From Microbacterium sp. (GTDB lineage Bacteria > Actinomycetota > Actinomycetes > Actinomycetales > Microbacteriaceae), in the NCBI GenBank assembly GCA_017306415.1, contig JAFKIL010000003.1, positions 186,001 to 250,000 on the forward strand: a DNA stretch of 64,000 nucleotides, written 5' to 3'. Below are positions 38,007 through 46,671 of the stretch, piece after piece (positions within the stretch are counted from its first letter, which is position 1; each line of letters begins with the position of its first letter). Position numbers and translations under genes: made by a program. The notes below the pieces were generated by a model. It worked only from the letters and a program-made list of their open reading frames with translations, had not been told where the DNA came from and made no database searches.

Positions 38007-39569
38007 CTAGCTGACCGGAACCGTCCCCGCGCGCTCGAACGCGGATGCCACGGCCGCTGCGGAGGCGTCGCGATCGGCCGGCACGAGCCCCAGGCGGGTG
38101 CGGCGGTCGAGCACGTCCGCGATGTCGAGCGCGCCCTCCACCTCGACCGCCCACTGGAGTTCCTGCGCGCTCACCCCGCGCGCCGCGCCCGGCCCCCCGG
38201 GCAGTCGCGCCGCGAACGCGGCCTCCGCCCCGTACCGCCGGACGAGCCGCGCCGGTGCCTGGATCTCGCCGCTGCGCTCGCGGGGCCACGCCCCCACGAG
38301 CGGCAGCGTACGCGTCACGCAGGGACGCTCAGCCAGGTCGCCGAATCGACGTTCCACCGCCGCGTCCACCGCGTCCTGAGCCATCCGCCGGTAGGTCGTG
38401 AGCTTGCCGCCGACGACCGACAGCACGCCTGTGGCGGACTCGATGATCGCGTGCCGGCGGGAGAGGTCGCTGGTCTCCTCCCCGCTCCGCGGGTCGGTCA
38501 GGAGCGGGCGCAGTCCCGCGAAGGTCGCGAGCACGTCGGCCCGGGTGAGCGGCACGGCGAGCACGTCGCCGATGACGGCGAGGAGCATGTCGATCTCCGC
38601 CTCGGTCGCGTGGGGCACGTCGGGCACCGCGCCCTCCGCGGGTACGTCCGTGAGGCCGATGTAGGCGCGGCCGTGCGGGGCGGGCACGGTGAAGACGAAT
38701 CGACTCGACGACCCGGGTACCGGCGCGGTGAGGGACACGTCGGAACGGCCCAGGCGGGCGGCGTCCACCACCAGGTGCGTTCCGCGGCTCGGTCGCAGGT
38801 GCACGTCCGCGTCGAGTGCGCCGGCCCAGACGCCGGTCGCGTTGACGACCGCACGCGCACCGATGCGGAGCTCGTCCCCCGTGATCGTGTCCCGCAGGAG
38901 GGCACCGTCACCCGTCGCCTCGGCGACCTCGACGCGCGTCAGCACCGAGGCGCCGTGGCCCGCGGCCGTGCGCGCCACCGCGACGACGAGGCGCGCATCG
39001 TCGAAGAGCTGCCCGTCCCACCCGCGCATCCCGCCGCGCAGCGCGTCCGTGCGCACCGCGGGAGCGAGCCGCACGACCTCGTCCCGTCCGATCGGGCCGG
39101 GAGCGTGCAGCACCGCGTCGGGGGTGCCGACGAGGCGCCGGAGCCCGTCGCCCAGCCCGTATCCGAGGCCGATGTAGGCACCGCGGGCGACGTGGCCCGG
39201 CGCGTAGAGCGGCATCACCTGCGCGAGCGGCCTCGTCAGGTGCGGCGCGATCCGCGTCATCAGCAGGTGCCGTTCGACCGCGCTCTCGTGCGCGATGCCG
39301 AACTGACCGGTGGCCAGGTAGCGCAGGCCGCCGTGGACGAGCTTGGAGCTCCACCGGCTCGTGCCGAAGGCCAGGTCGTGCTTCTCGACCAGGACCGTCC
39401 GAAGTCCGCGGCTGGCGGCGTCGAGGGCGATCCCCGCGCCGGTGATCCCCCCGCCGATGACGAGCACGTCGACGTTCGGGGCATCGCCGAGCGCGGCGAG
39501 CTCACGTGAGCGTCGGGCGGCGCTGAGCGCGGTCGGCCGCGGCGTCCGCCCGAGGACGCGCCCGCTCAT
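38007..39569 (-). CDS. glpD: Glycerol-3-phosphate dehydrogenase (FAD)
   Basis: 520 residues. Oxidises sn-glycerol-3-phosphate to dihydroxyacetone phosphate at the membrane, feeding electrons to quinone. FAD-binding VLVIGGGITGAGIALDAASRGL at about 35-56, RWSSKLVHGGLRYL, and VVGGKLTTYRRMAQDAVD are signatures; a C-terminal DAO_C domain follows. It overlaps the upstream tetR gene by 4 nt, forming a two-gene unit. Gene order glpD-tetR/agpS-like-dgk matches M. tuberculosis Rv2249c-Rv2252. Confidence 0.94.
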   Translation of the reverse strand: MSGRVLGRTPRPTALSAARRSRELAALGDAPNVDVLVIGGGITGAGIALDAASRGLRTVLVEKHDLAFGTSRWSSKLVHGGLRYLATGQFGIAHESAVERHLLMTRIAPHLTRPLAQVMPLYAPGHVARGAYIGLGYGLGDGLRRLVGTPDAVLHAPGPIGRDEVVRLAPAVRTDALRGGMRGWDGQLFDDARLVVAVARTAAGHGASVLTRVEVAEATGDGALLRDTITGDELRIGARAVVNATGVWAGALDADVHLRPSRGTHLVVDAARLGRSDVSLTAPVPGSSSRFVFTVPAPHGRAYIGLTDVPAEGAVPDVPHATEAEIDMLLAVIGDVLAVPLTRADVLATFAGLRPLLTDPRSGEETSDLSRRHAIIESATGVLSVVGGKLTTYRRMAQDAVDAAVERRFGDLAERPCVTRTLPLVGAWPRERSGEIQAPARLVRRYGAEAAFAARLPGGPGAARGVSAQELQWAVEVEGALDIADVLDRRTRLGLVPADRDASAAAVASAFERAGTVPVS

Positions 39570-40156
39570 CCCCTCCTCCCGGAGGTCGGCCGCAGGTAGC
39601 CGCCCACGGCCAGGGCGAGCTCCGTGCGCCAGGATGCCGCGTCGAGCCACTCGTCCATGAGGGGTGCGGACTGGATCGCCGACTGGATGAGGAGCAGCAC
39701 CATCGCCGCCATCGCCGCCGCGTCCCCCGCGCGCACGATCCCGCGGGCCTGGCCGCCCGCGATCCGGACCACGAGGTCCGCGTGGATCGCCCGCTGGCTG
39801 GTGCCGAGGCGCTCCAGGATGTAGCGCGCGAACAGCTCGGGGTCGGTGTCTCGCAGCCGGTCGACCAGCGGCATGCGCCGCACCGCCTCCGCGGTGTCCG
39901 CGAGAAGGGACACGAGGTCGTCGAGCGTCGCCGGCCCCTCGCCGCCGTCCGGCGGCAGGGCGGCGAGCAGCTCCCGTGTCACCAGCGCCGCGAACAGCGC
40001 CTGCGCGTCGGGCCAGTAGCGGTAGAGGGTCTGCCGCGAGACACCCGCACGGCGCGCGATGTCGGACGCGGTCGTTCGCCGGATGCCGTGCGCGAGCACC
40101 TCGGCGAGCGCGGCGTCCAGGATCGCCGTGTGGGTGTCGAGCACTGCATCCGCCAT
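39566..40156 (-). CDS. TetR-family transcriptional regulator
   Basis: 196 residues. N-terminal TetR DNA-binding domain: ILDAALAEVLAHGIRRTTASDIARRAGVSRQTLYRYWPD (helix-turn-helix about 27-50), followed by a variable ligand domain. Its start lies 34 nt from the divergent agpS-like gene. The inverted repeat between them is the likely operator, so it should repress both itself/glpD and the agpS-dgk pair, releasing on an unknown (probably lipid or acyl) ligand. Confidence 0.92.
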   Translation of the reverse strand: MADAVLDTHTAILDAALAEVLAHGIRRTTASDIARRAGVSRQTLYRYWPDAQALFAALVTRELLAALPPDGGEGPATLDDLVSLLADTAEAVRRMPLVDRLRDTDPELFARYILERLGTSQRAIHADLVVRIAGGQARGIVRAGDAAAMAAMVLLLIQSAIQSAPLMDEWLDAASWRTELALAVGGYLRPTSGRRG

Positions 40157-40186
40157 GTGACAAACATACATACTGTGTCATACTGT
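40157..40186 (+). promoter_or_regulatory. Promoter of the agpS-like gene with TetR operator in its spacer
   Basis: -35 GTGACA (40157-40162) and -10 TACTGT (40181-40186) are separated by 18 nt. The spacer is bounded by TGACA (40158-40162) and TGTCA (40176-40180), an inverted repeat that would hold a TetR dimer directly on the promoter. The ATG follows the -10 by 4 nt and there is no ribosome site, so the transcript is probably leaderless. Confidence 0.55.
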
Positions 40187-40190
40187 CGCC

Positions 40191-41855
40191 ATGCTCCCGG
40201 AGACGGCGACGACGCCCCCGCCCGACGAGGATCCGCCGATCGTCCGGCCGTCCGCGCGTCCCCTCATGGACTGGGACGCGTGGGGCGACGGGTCGCACCC
40301 GGCGTCGCTGCCGCCGGGCGCGAAGACGATCCTCGGCGCCCTCCTGCGTGGAACGCGTCATCCCGTCCCGCGGATCCCACGGGAGGCGCTGACCCTCACT
40401 CCGTCCCGACTGACGGACGATGATCTGGATGCGCTCCGCGTCGCTGCCGATTGCACGCGGGACGACGACGTCCGCGCACGGCACCTCGGCGGCAAGAGCA
40501 CGCCCGACCTCCTGAACCGCCGCTCCGCGGGGGCGCAGGCCGCACCGGACGCCGTGGGCTTCCCCGCTTCCCACGCGCAGGTCGCCGGGTTCCTCCGTGT
40601 CTGCGACGAGCGCGGGATCGCCGTGGTCCCGTTCGGCGGCGGGACGAGTGTCGTGGGCGGCGTCGACCCTGAGAGCGGCCGGCAGCGCGCCGTGGTCGCC
40701 CTCGATCTGACGCGCACGGCCGGACTGCGGTGCGTCGACGAGACGTCGCTGCTCGCCACATTCGGCGCGGGGACGACCGGACCGCAGGCGGAGGAGCTCC
40801 TCGGCGCACGCGGATACACGCTGGGCCACTTCCCGCAGAGCTTCGAGTTCGCCTCGATCGGAGGGTTCGCCGCGACCCGGTCGAGCGGTCAGGCGTCCCG
40901 GGGCTATGGACGGTTCGACGAGCTGGTGCACCGGCTGCGAATCGCCACCCCCGCGGGCGAGCTCGACACCGGCCGTGCGCCGTCGAGCGCAGCCGGACCC
41001 GATCTCCGGGAGCTGTTCCTCGGGTCGGAGGGGGCGTTCGGGGTCATCACGGAGGTGACCGTGCGCATCCGCCCCACGCCGGCCGCGACCGCGTACGGCG
41101 CGTGGACGCTGCCGGATTTCGACGCCGGCGCCGCCGCCCTGCGCGAACTCACGCAACGTGGCTCACCCGCCACGGTCATCCGCTTGAGCGATGCCACCGA
41201 GACCAAGGTGAACGCGGCCGTGGGCGGCCACCTCGGACGCCTGCGCGGCTGCCTCGCCGTCGCCACGTTCGAAGGCGCGAGTGCGTCCCAGGCCACCGCC
41301 GCACGAGCCTCCACGGCTGCGGTCTTCGCCGCACACGGGGGGAAGGACCGTGGCGAGGAGCCCGCACGGTCGTGGGAACGCAGCCGCTTCGCCGCACCCG
41401 GCCTGCGCGACGCCCTCCTCGACATCGGCGTCCTGGCCGAGACGCTCGAGACGGCGACCACGTGGGCGCGACTCGGCGCCCTCAAGGCGGCGGTGACCTC
41501 CGCCCTGACGACGACGCTCGGCGCCGAGGGGACGGCCCCGGTCGTGATGTGCCACATCTCGCACGTGTACCCGGCCGGCGCGTCGCTCTACTTCACCGTC
41601 GTCGCGGCCCTCACCGAGGATCCGGTCGCCCAGTGGAGGAGGGCGAAGGATGCCGCGACGCGCGCCATCCTCGAAGCCGGCGGGACGATCACCCACCACC
41701 ATGCCGTCGGCAGGGATCACCGCCCTTATCTCGCCGCCGAGATCGGAGACCTCGGGGTGGAGATCCTGCGGGCGGTCAAGCGCACGGTCGATCCACACGG
41801 GATCATGAACCCGGGTGCGCTCGTACCACCTGTCGACGTTCCCACGGCACCGTGA
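40191..41855 (+). CDS. FAD-binding oxidase, alkyldihydroxyacetonephosphate synthase-like
   Basis: 554 residues, VAO/PCMH-type flavoprotein. FAD-binding VVPFGGGTSVVGGV (about 144-157), RSSGQASRGYGRFDELV, and the C-terminal THHHAVGRDHRPYL, which matches the His triad of alkyl-DHAP synthases, then VDPHGIMNPG. In eukaryotes AgpS swaps the acyl chain of acyl-DHAP for an alkyl chain to form ether lipids; the bacterial activity is unproven. Corresponds in position and type to M. tuberculosis Rv2251. Overlaps the diacylglycerol kinase gene by 4 nt. Confidence 0.88.
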   Translation: MLPETATTPPPDEDPPIVRPSARPLMDWDAWGDGSHPASLPPGAKTILGALLRGTRHPVPRIPREALTLTPSRLTDDDLDALRVAADCTRDDDVRARHLGGKSTPDLLNRRSAGAQAAPDAVGFPASHAQVAGFLRVCDERGIAVVPFGGGTSVVGGVDPESGRQRAVVALDLTRTAGLRCVDETSLLATFGAGTTGPQAEELLGARGYTLGHFPQSFEFASIGGFAATRSSGQASRGYGRFDELVHRLRIATPAGELDTGRAPSSAAGPDLRELFLGSEGAFGVITEVTVRIRPTPAATAYGAWTLPDFDAGAAALRELTQRGSPATVIRLSDATETKVNAAVGGHLGRLRGCLAVATFEGASASQATAARASTAAVFAAHGGKDRGEEPARSWERSRFAAPGLRDALLDIGVLAETLETATTWARLGALKAAVTSALTTTLGAEGTAPVVMCHISHVYPAGASLYFTVVAALTEDPVAQWRRAKDAATRAILEAGGTITHHHAVGRDHRPYLAAEIGDLGVEILRAVKRTVDPHGIMNPGALVPPVDVPTAP

Positions 41856-42757
41856 ACGTCGCCCTGCTCGTGAACCCCGCCGCCCGCTCGGGCGCGCACA
41901 CGCACGCGGCGTCCCGCGCGGCCGAGCGCCTGCGGTCGCGCGGCGTCTCCACCTCGGTGGTCAGCGGCGGCAGCGCGGCGGAGTCGACGCGGCTGCTCCG
42001 TGCCGCGCTCGAGCTCGGGGCGGACGCCGTGCTGGTGGCCGGCGGCGACGGCACCGTCCACCTCGCGCTGCAGGAGCTCGCCGGCACCGGTATCCCGCTC
42101 GGCATCATCCCCGCGGGGACCGGCAACGACATGGCGACCGTGGCCGGACTCCAGGAGCTCGACGTCGAGGCGGCGGCCGATGCGGTCGCCGCCGGCGTGA
42201 CGCGCTCGCTCGATCTCGCTCGAGTGACCAGGGGCGACGGCACGTCCGAGTACTTCGGCACCGTGCTCGCGAGCGGGTTCGACTCCCGTGTCAACGACCG
42301 CGCCAACGCGATGCGCTGGCCCCGTGGGGGGTCGAGGTACAACATCGCCATCCTGATCGAGTTCGTCCGTCTGCGGGGAATCCCGTTCACGCTCGACCTG
42401 GAACTCGCGGACGGCACGCGCGAAGCCCTCGAGAGCGACCTGGTGATGGCGACCGTCGGCAACGGACGGACGTACGGTGGCGGCATCCCCATCTGCCCGG
42501 ACGCGGACGCGGCCGACGGCCTCCTCGACGTCACCCTCGTGCGTCCCGCAGGCCGACTGCACCTGCTGCGGCTCCTGCCCCGCGTCTACCGGGGCACGCA
42601 CGTCAACCTCCCCGAGGTCGCCACGTACCGGGTGCGGTCCGTGCGACTCGACGCTCCCGATGTCACCGCCTACGCCGACGGCGACCCCATCGGATCGCTG
42701 CCGCTCACCGTCGACGTGGCACCCGGCGCGCTCACGCTGTTCATGTCGCCGTCCTGA
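41852..42757 (+). CDS. Diacylglycerol kinase (DagK/YegS family)
   Basis: 301 residues. DAGK catalytic domain: VALLVNPAARSG at the start, the nucleotide-binding VAGGDGTVHLAL and GIIPAGTGNDMA, then a C-terminal beta-sandwich with NGRTYGGGIPICPDADAADG. Phosphorylates diacylglycerol to phosphatidate at the membrane. Orthologous position to Rv2252, studied in mycobacteria as a diacylglycerol kinase affecting PIM lipids. GTG start overlaps the agpS-like stop by 4 nt. Confidence 0.92.
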   Translation: MNVALLVNPAARSGAHTHAASRAAERLRSRGVSTSVVSGGSAAESTRLLRAALELGADAVLVAGGDGTVHLALQELAGTGIPLGIIPAGTGNDMATVAGLQELDVEAAADAVAAGVTRSLDLARVTRGDGTSEYFGTVLASGFDSRVNDRANAMRWPRGGSRYNIAILIEFVRLRGIPFTLDLELADGTREALESDLVMATVGNGRTYGGGIPICPDADAADGLLDVTLVRPAGRLHLLRLLPRVYRGTHVNLPEVATYRVRSVRLDAPDVTAYADGDPIGSLPLTVDVAPGALTLFMSPS

Positions 42758-42784
42758 GTCCGGCTCCGCGTCGGCGGGCAGGGG

Positions 42785-43027
42785 TCAATGGGCGGACTGC
42801 GCCTCGCGCAGGCGGGCCAGCACCAGGTCTCGCAGCTCCTCGGGCGCCGCCTCCTTGCACGAGCGGGCGAGAACGTCCGTCAGGGTGCGGGACACGAGTG
42901 CCTCGTCCTGGCAGCCGGGGCAGTTGTCGAGGTGCTCCTTGATGTCGGACTCCGCCGTCTTGCAGACCTCGTTGCGGAGGTACTCCTCGAGGTCCCGCTT
43001 CGCCTTCTCACATCCGCAGTCGGTCAT
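42785..43027 (-). CDS. rsrA: RsrA-type zinc-binding anti-sigma factor
   Basis: 80 residues. ZAS motif H32-x3-C36-x2-C39 (HLDNCPGC) plus N-terminal Cys4, Cys6 and Cys22. Such factors hold SigR in reduced cells and release it when disulfides form (zinc lost). Start overlaps the sigR stop by 4 nt (ATGA), the order sigR-rsrA seen in Streptomyces and sigH-rshA in mycobacteria. Cys22 with Cys36/39 would provide the redox switch. Confidence 0.92.
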   Translation of the reverse strand: MTDCGCEKAKRDLEEYLRNEVCKTAESDIKEHLDNCPGCQDEALVSRTLTDVLARSCKEAAPEELRDLVLARLREAQSAH

Positions 43028-43692
43028 CTCGTGCTCCCTGTCGCGGCGATGCCGCGCTCCTGTGCGTACTCGGCCAGCAGCTCACGAAGCATGCGCCTGC
43101 CACGGTGCAGACGGCTCATGACCGTGCCGATGGGTGTCTTCATGATGTCGGCGATCTCCTGGTAGGCGAAGCCCTCGACATCCGCGAGGTACACCGCCAG
43201 CCGGAAATCCTCCGGGATCGACTGCAGGGCGTCCTTCACGACGGATGCGGGCATCCGGTCGATCGCCTCCGCCTCGGCCGAGCGCGTGCTCGTCGCCGTC
43301 GTCGACTCCGCTCCCCCGAGCTGCCAATCCTCGAGGTCGTCGATGGTGCCCTGATAGGGCTCTCGCTGCTTCTTGCGATACGTGTTGATGTAGGTGTTGG
43401 TGAGGATGCGGTAGAGCCACGCCTTGAGGTTGGTCCCCTGCGTGAAGGTCTTCCACGAGGCGAACGCCTTTACGAACGTCTCCTGCACCAGATCGGCGGC
43501 GTCGGCGGGATTGCGCGTCATCCGCATGGCAGCCGCGTAGAGCTGGTCCATGAAGGGAAGGGCCTGCTCTTCGAACTGGGTCCGCGGGTCGCTGGCGGCC
43601 GGTGCCTCGTCGTTCATCAGCAGCCAGTCTACGTGCGGCCCCTCGGAGCTCGCCGGGGGCCCCGCTGCGGGGCGTTCCAGGGTGGCGATCAT
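43024..43692 (-). CDS. sigR: RNA polymerase sigma factor SigR/SigH (ECF, thiol-oxidative stress)
   Basis: 222 residues. Sigma-70 region 2 ([20 protein letters not shown], then [21 protein letters not shown]) and region 4 ([28 protein letters not shown]). Directs transcription of thioredoxin/mycothiol-type genes during disulfide stress in known relatives. ATG 43692 has AAAGGA 5 nt upstream. A second in-frame start at Met26 ([10 protein letters not shown]) would give a shorter form, as in the two SigR isoforms of Streptomyces. A SigR consensus promoter lies upstream. Confidence 0.93.
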   Translation of the reverse strand: MIATLERPAAGPPASSEGPHVDWLLMNDEAPAASDPRTQFEEQALPFMDQLYAAAMRMTRNPADAADLVQETFVKAFASWKTFTQGTNLKAWLYRILTNTYINTYRKKQREPYQGTIDDLEDWQLGGAESTTATSTRSAEAEAIDRMPASVVKDALQSIPEDFRLAVYLADVEGFAYQEIADIMKTPIGTVMSRLHRGRRMLRELLAEYAQERGIAATGSTR

Positions 43693-43714
43693 TCAGGTCC
43701 TTTCGGCGGTTCAG

Positions 43715-43720
43715 TAGGGT
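43715..43720 (+). promoter_or_regulatory. Putative -10 of a leaderless aroA transcript
   Basis: TAGGGT fits TANNNT and ends 8 nt before the aroA ATG (43729). There is no ribosome-binding sequence in that space, so a leaderless mRNA is likely. No clear -35. The element overlaps the divergent sigR promoter. Confidence 0.4.
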
Positions 43721-43722
43721 AG

Positions 43723-43750
43723 AACCCGATGACGGACCGCCGGTATTCCC
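43723..43750 (-). promoter_or_regulatory. SigR-type promoter upstream of sigR
   Basis: On the minus strand GGGAAT (43750-43745) and GTT (43725-43723) are separated by 19 nt, fitting the SigR/SigH consensus GGAAT-N18-19-GTT. The start codon is at 43692, so the leader would be about 20-25 nt. The -35 lies in the first codons of aroA. Predicts autoregulation of sigR-rsrA. Confidence 0.7.
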
Positions 43751-45087
43751 CCGAGACCCGTCCCGGCCCGAAGACGGCCGGGAAGGCGCCGTGGGCCGCG
43801 CCCACGCCGTCAGGACCACTCGACGCCCGGGTCACCGTCCCGGGGTCGAAATCACTGACCAATCGCGAGCTCGTGCTGGCCGCGCTGGCCGACGGGCCGA
43901 GCCGCCTGCGCGCCCCGCTTCACTCCGACGACTCGGCACGCATGATCGATGCGCTGCGGCTGCTCGGCGTCGGGGTCGAGATCGAGCACGGCGAGAGCGA
44001 TGTCGACGACCTCCTCGTGACTCCGATCGCGCCTTTCGCGGGCGGCAGTGTGATCGACTGCGGTCAGGCGGGCACGGTCATGCGCTTCGTGGCGCCGCTG
44101 GCGGGGTTCGCGGAGGGCGAGGTCACGATGACCGCGCATGAAACGGCCCTGCATCGCCCGATGGGCGAGATGATCAAGGCGCTCCGCGACGTCGGCGTCG
44201 ACATCGACGACGGTGGCCACTGGGCGCTCCCCTTCGCGGTCCGCGGCCACGGGCATGTCCGCGGCGGCGAGGTCACCATCGATGCGAGCGCCTCGAGCCA
44301 GTTCGTCTCCGGCCTCCTCCTGGCCGCGCCGCGCTTCGACGTGGGCCTGCATCTCATCCACTCCGGCGAGCGGCTGCCGAGCCTTCCGCACATCGACATG
44401 ACCATCGAGACGCTCGCCCACCGCGGCGTGCACGTCGAGCGCCCCGGCGTCGGCGAGTGGGTGGTCCCCGCCGGACCGATCCGCGGCAAGGAGGTCACGA
44501 TCGAACCGGACCTCTCGAACGCGGCGCCGTTCCTGGCCGCGGCGATGATCGCCGGTGGCGCGGTCTCGATCGCGGGGTGGCCCGCGCACTCGACGCAGCC
44601 CGGTGCGCTGCTCACGGAGATCCTCCCGCTCATGGGTGCCCGGGCGACGCGGCGCGGCGGCGTGCTCACGGTGACGGGGGGCGACGGCATCGCCGGTGTG
44701 GACCTCGATCTGTCGGCCGTCGGCGAGCTCACGCCCACGCTCGTCGCCCTCGCGGCCTTCGCGGACGCGCCCAGCACCCTCTACGGGATCGGCCACATCC
44801 GCGGGCACGAGACCGATCGCATCGCCGCGCTGGTCCAGAACCTGCGCGCCGTCGGCGGAGAGGCCCACGAGCTCGAGGACGGCATCCGCATCGTCCCGCG
44901 TCCGCTCCACGCCGGACTGTGGAAGGCGCATCACGATCATCGACTCGCCACGACCGGGGCGCTGATCGGCCTCGGGGTGAACGGCATCGAGGTGGACGAC
45001 ATCGGCACGACGGCGAAGACGATGCCCGAGTTCCCGGCGCTCTGGCGCCGGCTCCTCGGCGACGCCTCGGGGGATGCCGCGGCCTGA
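43729..45087 (+). CDS. aroA: 3-phosphoshikimate 1-carboxyvinyltransferase (EPSP synthase)
   Basis: 452 residues. Joins shikimate-3-phosphate and PEP in the shikimate pathway. Substrate-binding PGSKSLTNR (about 38-46) and DCGQAGTVMRF (about 106-116); the latter replaces the usual NAGT glyphosate-region motif by CGQAGT. GHIRGHETDRIAALVQNLR, HHDHRLATTGALIGL and DIGTTAKTMPEFP complete the site. The N-terminus has a Pro-rich extension of about 30 residues. Divergent from sigR with only 36 nt between them. Confidence 0.94.
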   Translation: MTDRRYSPETRPGPKTAGKAPWAAPTPSGPLDARVTVPGSKSLTNRELVLAALADGPSRLRAPLHSDDSARMIDALRLLGVGVEIEHGESDVDDLLVTPIAPFAGGSVIDCGQAGTVMRFVAPLAGFAEGEVTMTAHETALHRPMGEMIKALRDVGVDIDDGGHWALPFAVRGHGHVRGGEVTIDASASSQFVSGLLLAAPRFDVGLHLIHSGERLPSLPHIDMTIETLAHRGVHVERPGVGEWVVPAGPIRGKEVTIEPDLSNAAPFLAAAMIAGGAVSIAGWPAHSTQPGALLTEILPLMGARATRRGGVLTVTGGDGIAGVDLDLSAVGELTPTLVALAAFADAPSTLYGIGHIRGHETDRIAALVQNLRAVGGEAHELEDGIRIVPRPLHAGLWKAHHDHRLATTGALIGLGVNGIEVDDIGTTAKTMPEFPALWRRLLGDASGDAAA

Positions 45088-45101
45088 GCCGCGCAGCACG
45101 C

Positions 45102-46142
45102 ATGAGCTGGCTCGACGACACCGACGACGACGGACCCGAGTTCGACGAAGCGGACATCCGCTTCCGCCCGAATCCCAAGGCGAATCGGCCGCGCACCAAG
45201 CGACGACCCGCCCACGCGGACGCCCGCATCGCGCGCGTGCTCGGCGTCGACCGCGGCAGGTACACGGTGCTCCTCGACGAGGACGCGCCCACGGAGCACG
45301 AGGTGACCGCGGTGCGCGCGCGCGAGCTGCGCAAGCAGCCCATCGTGACGGGGGATTTCGCGCGCGTCGTGGGTGACACGAGCGGCGGCGACGGCACGCT
45401 CGCCCGCATCGTCGGCATCGAGGAGCGGACGACGCTCCTGCGCCGGAGCGCCGACGACACCGACCAGGTCGAGCGGGTGATCGTCGCGAACGCCGATCAG
45501 ATGCTGATCGTCGTGGCGGCCGCCGACCCCGAGCCGCGCGAGCGTCTCGTGGATCGCTACCTCGTCGCCGCACTCGACGCGCGGATCCGGGCCCTGCTCG
45601 TGGTCACGAAGACCGATCTCGCCGATCCCACCGCGTTCCTGCGCCACTTCGAGGGACTCGACCTCGAAGTGTTCACGAGTGCGCGCGGCGAGATGCCGGT
45701 CGAGCGGATCGGCGCCGAGCTCGTCGGCCACGCGACCGTGTTCGTCGGCCACTCCGGTGTGGGGAAGTCGACTCTCGTCAACGCGCTCGTGCCCGGCGCG
45801 CTGCGCGCGACCGGTCACGTCAACACGGTCACCGGTCGCGGGCGCCACACGTCGTCCTCGACGGTCTCGCTGCGCTATCGCGGGGCAGGCGGGAGCGGCT
45901 GGGTCATCGACACCCCGGGCGTCCGCTCCTTCGGTCTCGGACACGTCGACCCGGCGCACATCCTCGACGCGTTCACCGATCTGGCGACGATCGCCGAGGA
46001 GTGTCCCCGCGGATGCACGCACCTCCCCGACGCGCCGGACTGCGCCATCGTGGAGGCCGTCGCCGAGGGCCGGCTCGGGCCGACCGGGGCGGCGCGGCTC
46101 GATTCGCTGCAGCGTCTGCTCCTGACGTTCCGCGAGCACTGA
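45102..46142 (+). CDS. rsgA: Ribosome small subunit-dependent GTPase A
   Basis: 346 residues. Circularly permuted GTPase that assists 30S maturation: G4 TKTD precedes G1 GHSGVGKST, and G3 is DTPG. An OB-fold precedes the GTPase. The C-terminal zinc knuckle reads CPRGCTHLPDAPDC. Follows aroA with 14 nt between, probably one transcript. The same aroA-rsgA pair exists in M. tuberculosis (Rv3227-Rv3228). Confidence 0.94.
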   Translation: MSWLDDTDDDGPEFDEADIRFRPNPKANRPRTKRRPAHADARIARVLGVDRGRYTVLLDEDAPTEHEVTAVRARELRKQPIVTGDFARVVGDTSGGDGTLARIVGIEERTTLLRRSADDTDQVERVIVANADQMLIVVAAADPEPRERLVDRYLVAALDARIRALLVVTKTDLADPTAFLRHFEGLDLEVFTSARGEMPVERIGAELVGHATVFVGHSGVGKSTLVNALVPGALRATGHVNTVTGRGRHTSSSTVSLRYRGAGGSGWVIDTPGVRSFGLGHVDPAHILDAFTDLATIAEECPRGCTHLPDAPDCAIVEAVAEGRLGPTGAARLDSLQRLLLTFREH

Positions 46143-46174
46143 ACACGCCCCGCGAAGGGTCGTAGGCTGGAGGC

Positions 46175-46642
46175 GTGACTCGCCCCGCTCCCGGAGATCC
46201 CGCCCCCGACTTCACCCTCCTCGACCAGGACGGGACGGAGGTCTCGCTGCACGACCTCCGCGGCGAGCGGGTCATCCTCTACTTCTATCCGGCCGCGATG
46301 ACCCCCGGGTGCACGACCGAGGCGTGCGACTTCCGCGACAGCCTCGGATCACTGCGCGGAGCCGGGTACACGGTGCTGGGCGTCTCCCGGGACCTCCCGG
46401 CCACGCTGCGCGAGTTCCGCGACCGCGACGGACTCTCCTTCCCCCTGCTCAGCGACCCGGATCACGCGGTCCACGATGCGTACGGGGCGTGGGGCGAGAA
46501 GCTCAACTACGGAAAGACGGTCGAGGGCGTGATCCGCTCCACATTCGTGATCGACGCGGACGGGGCCATCGAGCACGCCCAGTACGCCGTGAAGGCCACC
46601 GGCCACGTGGCGCGGCTCCGGAAGACCCTCGGAATCGACTGA
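46175..46642 (+). CDS. bcp: Peroxiredoxin, Bcp/PrxQ type
   Basis: 155 residues. Thiol peroxidase with peroxidatic C46 and resolving C51 in the same helix (TPGCTTEAC), the atypical 2-Cys BCP arrangement. GVSRDLPATLREF and FPLLSDPDH are conserved. GTG start at 46175. It lies 32 nt after rsgA and close to sigR, fitting thiol-stress defence. Electron donor is probably thioredoxin. Confidence 0.93.
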   Translation: MTRPAPGDPAPDFTLLDQDGTEVSLHDLRGERVILYFYPAAMTPGCTTEACDFRDSLGSLRGAGYTVLGVSRDLPATLREFRDRDGLSFPLLSDPDHAVHDAYGAWGEKLNYGKTVEGVIRSTFVIDADGAIEHAQYAVKATGHVARLRKTLGID

Positions 46643-46671
46643 GCCCCTCGGCGAGCGGTTCGGGCTGCGGG

